Part shown: positions 34,777 to 44,927 of the stretch, piece by piece
Layout: every line of letters begins with the position of its first letter
Position numbering within the stretch: the stretch's first letter is position 1
Source of the DNA: Rhizophlyctis rosea
Lineage: Eukaryota > Chytridiomycota > Chytridiomycetes > Rhizophlyctidales > Rhizophlyctidaceae
Length of the DNA stretch: 64,000 nucleotides
Reading direction: 5' to 3'
NCBI GenBank assembly: GCA_027596075.1
Contig: JADGJC010000001.1
Coordinates: forward strand, 192,796-256,795
Notes under the pieces: model-generated
What the model saw: only the letters and a program-made list of their open reading frames with translations
Told to the model about the DNA's origin: nothing
Databases searched by the model: none
Program-made: the position numbers and the translations under genes

Positions 34777-36482
34777 TCACTCCGCCTTCTCATTAAGTAT
34801 CCTACCATCATTATACATGTGTCCGCTTGTAGAAACGTGTTGGCCTCTCGAGCTGTCCGTGGGGCGCGCGGCATTCAAAAATGAGTGCAGATCAAATGGG
34901 GCGTCTTCTTTTGCGAACCGGTTGGGGTCCAGTTTCTGAGACGTGATGACGTCGTTCACCCCCGCCCCCATAACTGTAGAACCTGCATCGTAAAATGCAG
35001 TCAATTCCAGTGCAATGCACATCTTGATCAATCGCTACACATACGCGCTCCCTTGCTAACACTGGCCACCTTGCTGGTGATTTCCTTGACTCTCGACAAT
35101 GGTAGGTTATATTCTCCAGACTTCCTCTGCGGAAATTTTCACAGAGGATCAGTACTGCAATGACAAGCAATGGCCGAATCATCAATGAGATATCTTACGT
35201 TGAACCAGTTATCCATCAATATATTCAACGCAACCGCCCGCGGCACCTCATTGATTACATGGTCATTCAGCAAGTCAATTGTCTCGAAGACACGGTCGGG
35301 AGTTCCATGTGGAATATGATGTGTTCATTTTCCGACAATATGTAAGTCTGAGCTTCACGTCCAAACTGAGATGATACTCACAAACACAGCGCTGATGAAC
35401 TCAGCAGGAAGTGCTCTACTCGGCTGTCAGTTCCATTGAGGGTTTGTTGCGTGCATATATTGCGTCTAGGCCACTTGTAGCTTCCCGGTCGACAGAGGCA
35501 TGTTCGTCTTGTGTTGGCAGTGACGGTTCACTGATATACAGACAAGGTGAGCGAATCAATGTAAACAGGAATGGGTCAAAGTGACATGACCTTACACATC
35601 ATGCTCGACCTTGATATACTGATTAGATGAATTCGTTCTGCAACCTTCTCCGCCTCTACGCAATGATGAGTATGTGAGAAACAATGGCTTTTCATAGCTT
35701 CTGATGATCTTGAATGAGATACGTACTTGCCACCACCAATTTGTCTCATTGTATCGTCATGTCTCATTGTGTCGTCATGTCTCATCGTATCGCCATGTCT
35801 CAATGTATCGCCATGTCTCAATGTATCGAAATAGGCTTCTCCGAAGGGCCCTTCGTGGTCTACTGGAGTGCCAACCGGTCTTGTTTGAAAACATAATTCG
35901 GACGACGGCATGAATACTTATGATGTATTCAACAAGCCGCATACCCGCCAGGAAGCACGGGAACGCTCTCTTCCCTTTTTAAATGAGTATTCTTGCTATA
36001 AATGGCCAAATATCAGTATGAAGCCTTTTAAAAAAGCGTGAGAAAGCTTTGCCCATAGAAAACATACTTCTCTTCGTAACCCTTCTCCTCATACTGCCGT
36101 TCCGGCGACGCATAGAACGATTGGGAGGTCGGTGGACGGCGGGACGGACTGTAAATTATGGCAAACTTAAAGCTATGCTGGAGAAATCATGAAACACATG
36201 GCAGTAACAAACGTACGGTACGGGTCTTCTTATGTGAGCCACCTCGCGTGGTGGGGCTGCGTGGTAATACTCTTCTTCGTATGACTCGTCAAACCTTGGA
36301 GTTGAATAGTAACCTCGAGAGTTATTTGCCCGTTCGTATGAAGTGCGTGGTAGGTACGGGTCTGGGGTGCGGTAGTAGGGGTGGAATGCGCGTGGGTGCT
36401 GGGGTGTACGGTATCGCGGACTGGGGCGGTTGTACGGGGGGAACTCTTACCATTCGGGCGGGCCGTTGGGGTACCGGGACAT
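34777..36482 (-). CDS. Candidate multi-exon gene with hexapeptide repeats, model incomplete
   Basis: Not recognised. Good coding segments in order: 36451-36482 (ATG, MSRYPNGPPEW), 36217-36420 (Tyr/Arg/Pro-rich, such as YRTPQHPRAFHPYYRTP), 36068-36148, 35945-35995, 35727-35879 (repeats DTLRHG and DTMRHD), 35592-35655, a middle part around 35199-35530, 35045-35126 and 34777-34982 (ends LNEKAE). Most junctions are GT-AG with fitting phase. Two problems remain. The first junction needs a 30-nt intron (36421-36450) or else reads through a TAA. In the middle, segments such as EFISAVF, TYILSENEHIIFHMELPT and VPRAVALNILMDNWFN lie in frames I could not join uniquely. It may be a real gene with unusual splicing, a decaying gene, or a place with sequence errors. 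Confidence 0.45.
35744..35831. repeat. Tandem repeat, five units of 18 bp
   Basis: Units are variants of TCTCATTGTATCGTCATG. On the minus strand each encodes a hexapeptide of the DTMRHD/DTLRHG type, so period and frame are kept. Confidence 0.9.
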
Positions 36483-37306
36483 TGTGGTGTGGTGTGTTGA
36501 TGGTGATGCTTTTGCTGGAAGCTACTAGCGCGACAACAACGAGGGAAGGACCGACGACAAGATAGCAATACGCGATCGTAGATCGTGCGGAAAAGTAGGA
36601 TGAGAGCGTGGGAACGTGGGAAAGCTGTAAACAAACATAACTCCCTCCAATGTCCAGACGCGTCAACCGCCATCGCAATGCTTACATAATCAAACCCAAC
36701 CCTGCCTTTTCCCCCAACCCTTCCTTCACATGCTTTCTACAAGAAGCATATGAGCAAGGACGGCGCTTCTCAATCTCATCATCGTCCAAGATCGTCTGCT
36801 TCGTTGAATACTGAGGGAAACGGCCTGAAAGTCAAGACTCCGTATGCAGGATGTCAGCGAAAGAAGTTCGTCCCAAATGCTCCTTCTTTCAAAGCTTGCC
36901 AATTCCATCAGTGACTCATTGCACTTCAAGACCCGAAAAGGATTTTGTCGAGTTCTTTTGGAAAAATGAATTGAGATAGTGTAACCATGGGCGCTGCGCC
37001 CAGACACAAAATGAAGAGTCAATGTCCAGATGTCTAATTGCGGACCGCAGACATTGCAGGCTTCACAGCACAAGGCCGGATTGGTGCAAGAAGGATATGA
37101 TTTGCAAAAGAAAATATACAATTAATGCGTCTCATGCATGCATGCCTCCCCATGCCTCGAAGAAAAGAACGCCCAACACCGCACAAAATAATACATGCAA
37201 AACAGCAAACAGCAAACTGAAACAGCAAAGAAAAATCTATCTAACAACTCCTCGCATCCCTCCACCCCAAAAAAACCACATCTCAAAACCCACAACAACC
37301 AACCCC
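36483..37306. other. Intergenic, no gene seen
   Basis: Spacer between two minus-strand genes. A/C-rich toward 37300. No exon, RNA gene or repeat recognised. Confidence 0.45.
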
Positions 37307-40300
37307 TCACTTCCTCCCCGCATGACCCGTCCCACCCATCACCATCGTACCCGCACACTCCCCGGGCCTGTCCAACCCCTCCCCAACACCCTCCCCAGTC
37401 CCCCTCCTAACAAGCTCCGCCGCAACCCTCTCACTATTCTTCCCAACCCCCCTCCCCTGCTTCCTCATCCCCTCCAAAATCTTCATCGTAATCTCCCCAC
37501 CCGCAATCTCCGTCATGACCTTCTCCAAAAGCTTCAACCCCGTCGCAGAAGCCGAGAAGAGGTTCGACTGGGTTTTGAGAATCTCAAGCGATGGAATGGT
37601 GAGAGTGTGCAGGTTTTGAGGGGTGATTTGTTGGATGGTGACTTGTTGTTTTTGGGTCGTGGTGGTTCTTTGGGCTTTGGGTTCGGCTGCGGTGGCGGTC
37701 ATTGTGGTGGTGGTGGTGGTAGTGTGAGTGATGAGGGTTGTGGAGGAGGGGAGAGCTTTGATGGACAGTTGACGGGCTGCGATGAGGTTGAGAAGACCCT
37801 GTAGCAGAGGTAGCATTTGTGAGAGGGACGATCGATTTGTAAACAAAAGATGTAAATAAACAAATGCGACGAGAAACTTACCAACTGACACACGCAATAC
37901 CCAAAGAACGGCGTATCCCTCCTCTTTTCAAGCGGCACCCTCTTCGACATCTCCTCCAACATTTTCGCGCCCTTCGCGGCATGGTCCAAAGCCTTGTTGA
38001 AACTGTCACTGTTTTGCCATTCCGTCAGAACCTCTTCCAACCGTGAGGTAGACATGAATGCCGCCGTGATGTGTGGCGGTGCCGCCCGTTTCGGTCCCGG
38101 CGCATCCCCTTTCCCACCAAGCGAGCGGAGGTTGCTCGCAATCTGACTACCCATCGTCATCATGTTGTAGTCGGGACCTACGTGAAGTGAAGATGTGTTG
38201 GATCAGTGGGTGCTGGAGAATAACAAAACTTTCCGGAAGAACAACCCTCACCTTGCAAGGTAGCTTGCGTAGCATGCCAGATGACCAAATTCATCCCCCA
38301 CTCATACGTCTCCCTGATCCACTGATCCTGCCAACACAATCCCGTCCCAACAACCGCATCCCCCGCAACCTCCCGTGCATCTCCCTCCGAACCCCCAGCA
38401 CTCCGATCCAAAACCTTGACCCACTCCGGCAACTTATCATACCACATCTTCAACTCGCTCTCGACACTCTTATACTCCTTCGTAACCACCTCCCCAACAT
38501 CCTCATCCCCCCGCGCCGGAGCAAACGGCAGGATGTTCAACTTCGCACAATGCTGCCTGAACGCCGTGACACGGTTGAACAACGACACCAGCGCACAGAG
38601 GTACCCATTCGGTCCGATCGTCGCATGAGCATGCGCAGAAGAAGACATGGGACTCATGAATTCATCCAACGTCTGCGTCCTCGGAACAACACCCGCCCCA
38701 TTCGTCACATCATAATCCGCCGGCGCACCAAACCTCGTCGCATAGAACTGCGAATCAGGACACGGCAACAACAACGTCGTGGCAAACTCCTCGTCGTTGA
38801 TCATGGGTGGACGTTTCGACGCTGCTGCACCAGAGGCATCATGACTCCTCACCCACCACCAACACCGCCTCGCTTCCTCGTTTTCGATCTGCTGGACGGT
38901 GAGACCGTTCAGCTTTTCGTCGCTGTCGCTGTTGTGCGGGGCAAGGCTGGGCGGAGACTCTTTGAAGTATCCCAGGAACCGCAACATTGTGACACTGTTT
39001 CCCAACCACATGTACGACGCCATCCAGAGAGATTGTTCCAAACTGAAGAGCGTCAAGTGGATCAGAGCTTTGAGGTGACTCAAGGTGGGCTTCTCCAACA
39101 ACGGAAGCATGAGTCGCCTGGCGCGTTCGTAGAACATGCGGGTGATGAGATTGGTGTCGTTTTTGTATGTGGGGTGATGACGCGCAGCACAGGCCAGCAT
39201 GCTGTAGAGCAACACGGGAGAGAGACCCGTTTTGGGTGTTTGGTACATGTAGGGTGGGCGCATCGACGTTGTCGGATCATCGGGTACCGGTTTGGACGCA
39301 GAGCGGTAGAAGGCAAGTTCGTGGACGATGGAGATGGTTGGCGACATTTTCTCGAAGTAGAGGTGGAGTAGGTTGGCGATGACGTAGTCCTCTGGGAGCG
39401 GGGGCAGGTCGTCGAAGAGCGAGAGTGGGCGTGGAGGAGGGCTGTTCTGATAATTGAGGAATTGCTGAACGACGGCTGCAACTGCGGGAGCTGCGGCCAT
39501 GGACACAGGATCAAGGCAAACACCACCGGTTGCGAGTTTACTACTGATTTCCCGCTCCCAAAGATCCGACGCGTGGGCAGTGGACGGTGTATCCGCACCA
39601 CCAGTATCTCCACCAGTCGACCCGCTCAGTTGAGTTGAGTTGGAACCCCTTCGTGACGCATCGCTTCCAATCAAGGTTGAGCCAGCAGAGGCGGATATAT
39701 CAGACTGCGGCGTGAACGGCTCCGGACTTTCCAATGTGTGTTGGGACGTGGTCCGGGAGTATGGATGGAATCGAGATGCGGAAGAGGTCCTCCGGTCTGC
39801 TGCCGCGTGATTTTGCTGAAGATCGCCTGTAAGGTAAGCTGCTGATGGCGGAGCTTGCTGTCCGATTTGAGGTGGAATAGTCGGAATACCGGGCGAAGCC
39901 TGTACACCTGCCATCCCCCCATGTGACGCCCAAGTGGGAGGTTGCTGCCCCCCTTGCTCATTCAGATACCAATGGTAGGGATACTGAATCGGGTTTTCGT
40001 ACGCGGGATAGTTCATATCCACCGGCGCCGTAGGAGGGGGAACAGGGAAATGATGTGCATAACCAGAAGCCGGCCGGTAGGCAGGCATTCCATGAACGGG
40101 AGGTGCTGATTGAGGAGGTTGTGGCTGGACTGGCGGGACAGGTTGAAGTAATTGTGCGAATGATTCGACGTTTTGCTGGGCTGCTGGGTAATCAGGGTTC
40201 AAGAAAGACGTGTCTTGCGGATTCGTTGGAAAGAGTGACGCCTCGTCGAGTTTTGGAGTGTCGAGCAGTCCCAACTGGCGAGCCATCGCGTCCATCTCCG

Positions 40301-40334
40301 CCGACGAACTACTACCAGCATGCGATGGATCCAT
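37307..40334 (-). CDS. Fungal-type transcription factor domain protein without visible zinc cluster
   Basis: Three exons: 38252-40334, 37882-38177 and 37307-37798, GT-AG with matching phase, 956 residues from an ATG at 40334. Residues 1-260 are Pro/Gln/Ser-rich. From about 300 to 690 runs a fungal-specific transcription factor (fungal_trans-type) domain. It shows LLHLYFEKMSPTISIVHELA, LLYSMLACAARHHPTYKND, LIHLTLFSLEQSLWMASYMW and ENEEARRCWWWVRSHD. The C-terminal 250 residues carry helices and a Thr/Gln-rich linker. These domains normally sit downstream of a Zn2Cys6 DNA-binding cluster, but no CX2CX6C pattern occurs in the N-terminus or in the 100 bases upstream. A possible 5' UTR intron (GAG/GTAAGG to ACAAG just before the ATG) was seen, without a Cys-rich exon. 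It may act as a cofactor, or the cluster may lie in a missed exon. Confidence 0.85.
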
Positions 40335-41397
40335 CCTTGTTTATCGTCCAGTGAATTCTATGTAGTTGATATAGCAACATCAAGTCAGTTGAAAGCTGTT
40401 TTACATATATGGGCATATGCCCTTACCTCGTCCAAAGGGCTGGTCTGCTTCACAACAAAATCTCAATCTCTCAAGAAAGTAATGCAAGTTTTTAACAAAC
40501 AATCAAGGTCGGGCACCAGCAGTGTTAAAAAGTAATGTCCCTCCGACAGAACACTCGGAGCTGGGTACGAGAGTAAGACAGGAGTGAGGGGGGAAAAGGT
40601 TGAACCCTTAATAAGTACTTGCAGGGGGGAAGGAATTGGGTGGGTATGAAAGTGCCTAGGTGGCTCTGAGGCAGGTGGGAGCAACAGAAGAAAGGGGTCC
40701 ACAGAGGGTCCAGATCTTCGGAAAGTGTTGGGTCTGATGGTGTGCAGGTGTGCAACTTACATATAAACTTGCAGTGCCCAGTGTCCCCAGTCAACCGGCA
40801 GCACCCGCAAACTGTTTGAGTGAGGAAGCCATGCATGTCTCCCCTCAAATTTCTTCCCTTTTTTCACACAGTCGGAATAGTCAATCCTCCCCCATTCCCC
40901 CATTCACACTTGGCAGGAGCCTGCTAGGCCCAACTTGGTGGCGCTTATTGATTACTCATTCGATTACCCACTTCCGAAGGCCCAGCCCACGTTCCGACAA
41001 TTCGGCTATATGTTGTAGACTATTTTCCAAAGTGTTTGGATTGTCACTCATGCAAGTCAGGTGTCACCGGGTGTGGTCCTGGTGGAGGAGCGGCAATCTG
41101 GTGGCTGGCGTCCCTCCGACAAATTTTGGTACGCATTCCATCTCCCTGGATTCGGGCATGTCCTGGCCTGGGACCCCATCACCGCTGACCTGATGCTTAC
41201 ATAATAGCCAATGACACATCATCGTTCATACGCTCACGTCTCACTTCAGTTTCACCGCAAGTTTTTTGAGCACACCAACTTTACCCTCCTGTCCGACGCT
41301 TCATTAGGTATTCATTATCCTTTGACACATTCAAAAAATCGCACACGTTTCGAAAGGGCAGGCGAGGGCGTAAGGCACAGGCGGGGAAAAGATTGAA
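40335..41397. other. Divergent intergenic region
   Basis: Holds the promoters of the transcription-factor gene (minus) and PET127 (plus). A possible 5' UTR intron of the former lies near 40335-40430. No gene recognised. Confidence 0.5.
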
Positions 41398-44258
41398 ATG
41401 CTGCGTAAACAGCACGGGGGCCCCTTGTTGGACGCAACGCGAATTTTGTTCCTTTCGCTGTCCGAAACCTCCTTCTTGCTTGTCCCTCCTTCCGCCATCA
41501 CTTTGACAAAACGAAGGCAAGCAAAAAGGCTTTCATTATGCCATTGCCAGTCTCGCTCTTACTCCTCCAAGCTGGACTGGAAGGAATTGACGAGTGTATT
41601 GCTGCCTTCCGCAATACCATTACCACCCACGACCAAGTCCGCTCGGACCGCTCACGCTGCTGATCCCACTCCTGGTCCCGCTGACGACTTTTTGGCTGAG
41701 ATACCCTTGCCGTTTAGCAATGTGGAGAATGCAAAATCTTTAGGGCCAAAACCGGCAAGCACAGGGAGTAGCATATCAGCCCTTTCTGCCGCCCTGAAAG
41801 GCCTCCCATCTCGCCGTCACCCTGGGAAACCTCATTCAGCCCCTCCTGCCAAAAAGCCCACCGATTCCCTTAACGATCTAGCGAACCTACTACAACAGCT
41901 GAAAGCTGTTGATGAAAGATCAGCGATACCTCCTAGCGCCGTCAGATCTGCCCCACCACTTCCCATCGTGCATCCTTCACCCTCCACGTTCTCACTCAAC
42001 ATCCCAAGACACGTTGAGGAACCGTCGTCACCCACTGAACCTTCGCTAATTCCCGATGCTCTTCGAAAATACCGCAATCTACGTTCAAAGCCCAATAAAT
42101 CCTCCGCCCCTGCTGTAGGTAGAAGTTTATTGGGTGATAATGATTCTGGTGGCACCTTGACCGCAGCAGGGTTGAATTTCGAAGGTAAGTGTTGTTTCCA
42201 AATTTATTCGGCATTTGGGCACATGTAATACATGCTCCAACCTGTAACTGATGCTTACTATCTCTTGCATGTTGCCTATTTAGTAATCGAGCCTGAGAGG
42301 AAGGTTCAACCACCCAGATTGGCTCATGGGCTGGAAAAGGTGCTTTTCAGGTGATGACTGAATACGATCAACAGTCGCGATGGCAAGTCCCTAACATACC
42401 CATGTTACACTGCAGTCCAGGAATACACTCCCTCGTTGACAACCACTCGAATGCTTTCAATTTTGACTCTTACCTCCAAAATATCGTTCAACCCTCCGAT
42501 TTCAATTTTAATGCCCTCCCGCCCTACATCACCGCTACCGAAGATGCATACCTCCATCGCCTTACAAAACAACACGGATGCACATACTTCGCATCGACGT
42601 CCTCCATAACCTCCATCCTGTCGCGCATATATCTTGCAGTCTCGAACTACAAAGACGTAAATACGGAAGGATTTTCTAAGGAGTTTGAGATGGAACCATC
42701 GCAGTTGACGGCAATACACCGTGAGCCAACGGTGATCAACGTGCGTTGCATGGACGGCGTATACGGGATTGATTACGATAAGGGGGAAGTGGGAGAGGAG
42801 GACGAATTGATTATGATGAAGTTGGGAAAATCGATGGAAAGGATGTTGGTCGAATCTCCTGAGGAGTTTCATAAACTGACAAAAGCGTACGAAGCAGAAA
42901 ATGCTCAGGAATGTTCATTGTCGGCGGACGAAACGCCTGAGGAATGCTATCACTACGCTAGAATTGGCTCCTTCCTCATGCGAGCTCAAATCGACTGTCA
43001 TCACCCCGACCTCCCGAAGAAGACTTTTGACCTCAAAACCCGCTCCACGATCGCCATCCGCATGTCCCCGCACAAGTATGCGGAACTCCTAAGCTACCGA
43101 ATCAAAGAAGACAAAGGGCTTTTCGAGTCTTTTGAACGGGAATATTACGACATGCTCCGCTCGGCATTCCTGAAGTACTCTTTCCAGGCGCGGATCGGAA
43201 ATATGGATGGGGTGTTTGTGACGTATCACAATACGAGCGAGGTGTTTGGATTCCAGTATGTTAGTTTGAAGGAGATTGATGAGAAGATATTTGGAGGCGT
43301 CAAGCATGCGGAGGAGGCGTTTAGGATTTGTGTGAAGATTTTGGAGATGGTGCTTGAGGAAGGGCAGAAGGCGTTTGGTGCGGGGAGCGGGTTCAGGGTT
43401 TTGTGCGAGGTTGGTGGGAAGGGGGAGCAGAGTTTGACTTTCTTTTTGGAGAGGGGTGAGGGGGAGGATGGCACGATGGGAAAGAAGGGAGGGTCGGATG
43501 TGGTGAAGGTGAGGGTGAAACTGCATCCTGCGCCGCATCTTTTGTGGAGCGAGGCGATAAGGAGTGGTGGGAAGGAGGGTGGAGATGGGATCGGTGTTTA
43601 TGCTTTTGAGTATACGCTCACGAGGACGGTTGGCGAGGAGGCTCGGGCCGGGTATGCGGAAGCGAAGGTCACAATGAAGAAGGCGAGGGAGAAGAAGGGT
43701 AATGACAAGTTTACGGAGAGTATCATGAAGATGGTGAAGAAGGGAGAGGAGCGGCGGGTAGCGCGAAAGTCTGGACGCAAGCGGGAAGAGAATGGGGAGG
43801 AGGCAGAAGAAAATGGGTCGGAGACGATACCGAGGGAATCTTGGAATTTCGGAAGGGTGCAGGAAAATTGGCCGCGGGAGGCGGTGACAGAACTTGCCGG
43901 AGAGAAGTCCAACCGGGTAGAGGGGAATGGGCAGGTGGGGAAGCAAGGTGCGGGCCAGATTGCAGATGATGAGAGGAATGGAACTGGGTCGCAGAAGGAG
44001 TCAACAGGATCTTGGGTTTGGCGGAAAGTGAAGGGATTAATGGGGTGGGGTGGGGAAGTAAAGGAAGCGGATCCGGGGCAGCGTGGAGAAGAAACTGCGA
44101 GCGGTGGGAAGGTGGAGCCCAAGACGGATGGGGTAAATGATCCGCTGGGGAAGTCCAAGGAATCTTGGAATTGGGAGAGGGTGAAAGAGAGGGGAAATTT
44201 TGGGCCCGGTGAAATGGAAGACGTCCAGCGGAAGGAAGAACCTAAAATTCGATATTAG
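41398..44258 (+). CDS. PET127: Pet127-like mitochondrial RNA-processing protein
   Basis: Three exons: 41398-42184, 42284-42350 and 42416-44258, GT-AG with matching phase, 898 residues. Pet127 is a mitochondrial membrane-associated protein needed for 5' processing and turnover of mitochondrial RNAs in yeast. The N-terminus is basic and Ser/Arg-rich, as for a mitochondrial presequence. The family core starts near residue 265 (PPRLAHGLEKVLFSPGIH) and continues with FNFDSYLQNIV, GCTYFASTSSITSILSRIYL, NVRCMDGVYGIDYDKG, MMKLGKSMERMLVESPEEF and KTFDLKTRSTIAIR. The D and DxK-type residues in the last block fit the PD-(D/E)XK-like fold proposed for Pet127. After about residue 710 the protein is Lys/Glu/Gly-rich and holds three Trp-centred repeats (ESWNFGRVQENW, GSWVWRKVKGLMGW, ESWNWERVKERG), which I do not know from the family. 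Confidence 0.93.
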
Positions 44259-44927
44259 TGCTGCTTGATCATGTAATATAGCCCTCCATCAAACCTGTCG
44301 GAGTAATTAGCATGCATTCTGTAGATAGATATTGTAGCTCTTATTTGTTAGATAGTCAAATTATGTATTAACTTATCATTCATAGCACTGGCTTATGACA
44401 AGCCATGCGCCACATCTGTGGATGGGACCAGATCGCATTTGTGTAACTGCGCGCGCTTTTTGGATACGCATTGTATGTCCGGACTTCGAATGGATGCTGT
44501 GCAGATGTGTGTGAACTTTTGGACTTTTTGGCGGGAAAAGTGCAACTTCTTTTGAGGACGCACAATTTCGGGGACCCATCAGAAATAGTTAAAGGACGGA
44601 GTATTAAACGCGACGCTGTCAACAATTCAAACCTGACGAAGTGTCCCAGATAAGTGAGTATTATTACAGCTTATTGCAGTTTGGGTGACAAGTGTTACGC
44701 ACGATTGCGGACCACGTCAGCTGATTCTGGTAGCCGTTGTCGATTGCAGAAGTCTTTCCTACTGTCATTCATTCTGACCGTGACTTCCTAGTTTCTCACA
44801 CAGGCTATAAAAACGCGTCTTTTCGATAGTAAACAAAAGCACACGCGGCGAGTGTCCCTGTCGGCTTCCAAACGCGACGTTCCCAAACCCAGTCCCATCC
44901 AACAACCATCGCTTTTGAACAGCCGAT
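44259..44927. other. Intergenic with promoter of the NuSAP-like gene
   Basis: Tail-to-head spacer between two plus-strand genes. The TATA/ACGCGT element is listed next. Nothing else recognised. Confidence 0.5.
44806..44818 (+). promoter_or_regulatory. TATA box fused to an ACGCGT box
   Basis: TATAAAAACGCGT lies 110 bp before the NuSAP-like start codon. TATAAAA is a good TATA match. ACGCGT is the core of the MluI cell-cycle box bound by MBF-type factors in fungi, which would fit S/G2-timed expression of a spindle gene. The match is by sequence only. Confidence 0.5.

Noticed and set aside
38073..39371. 432-residue plus-strand open frame
   Set aside because: Fully antisense to the transcription-factor domain, which shows clear family motifs.
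43089..43946. 285-residue minus-strand open frame
   Set aside because: Antisense to the Pet127 core and tail.
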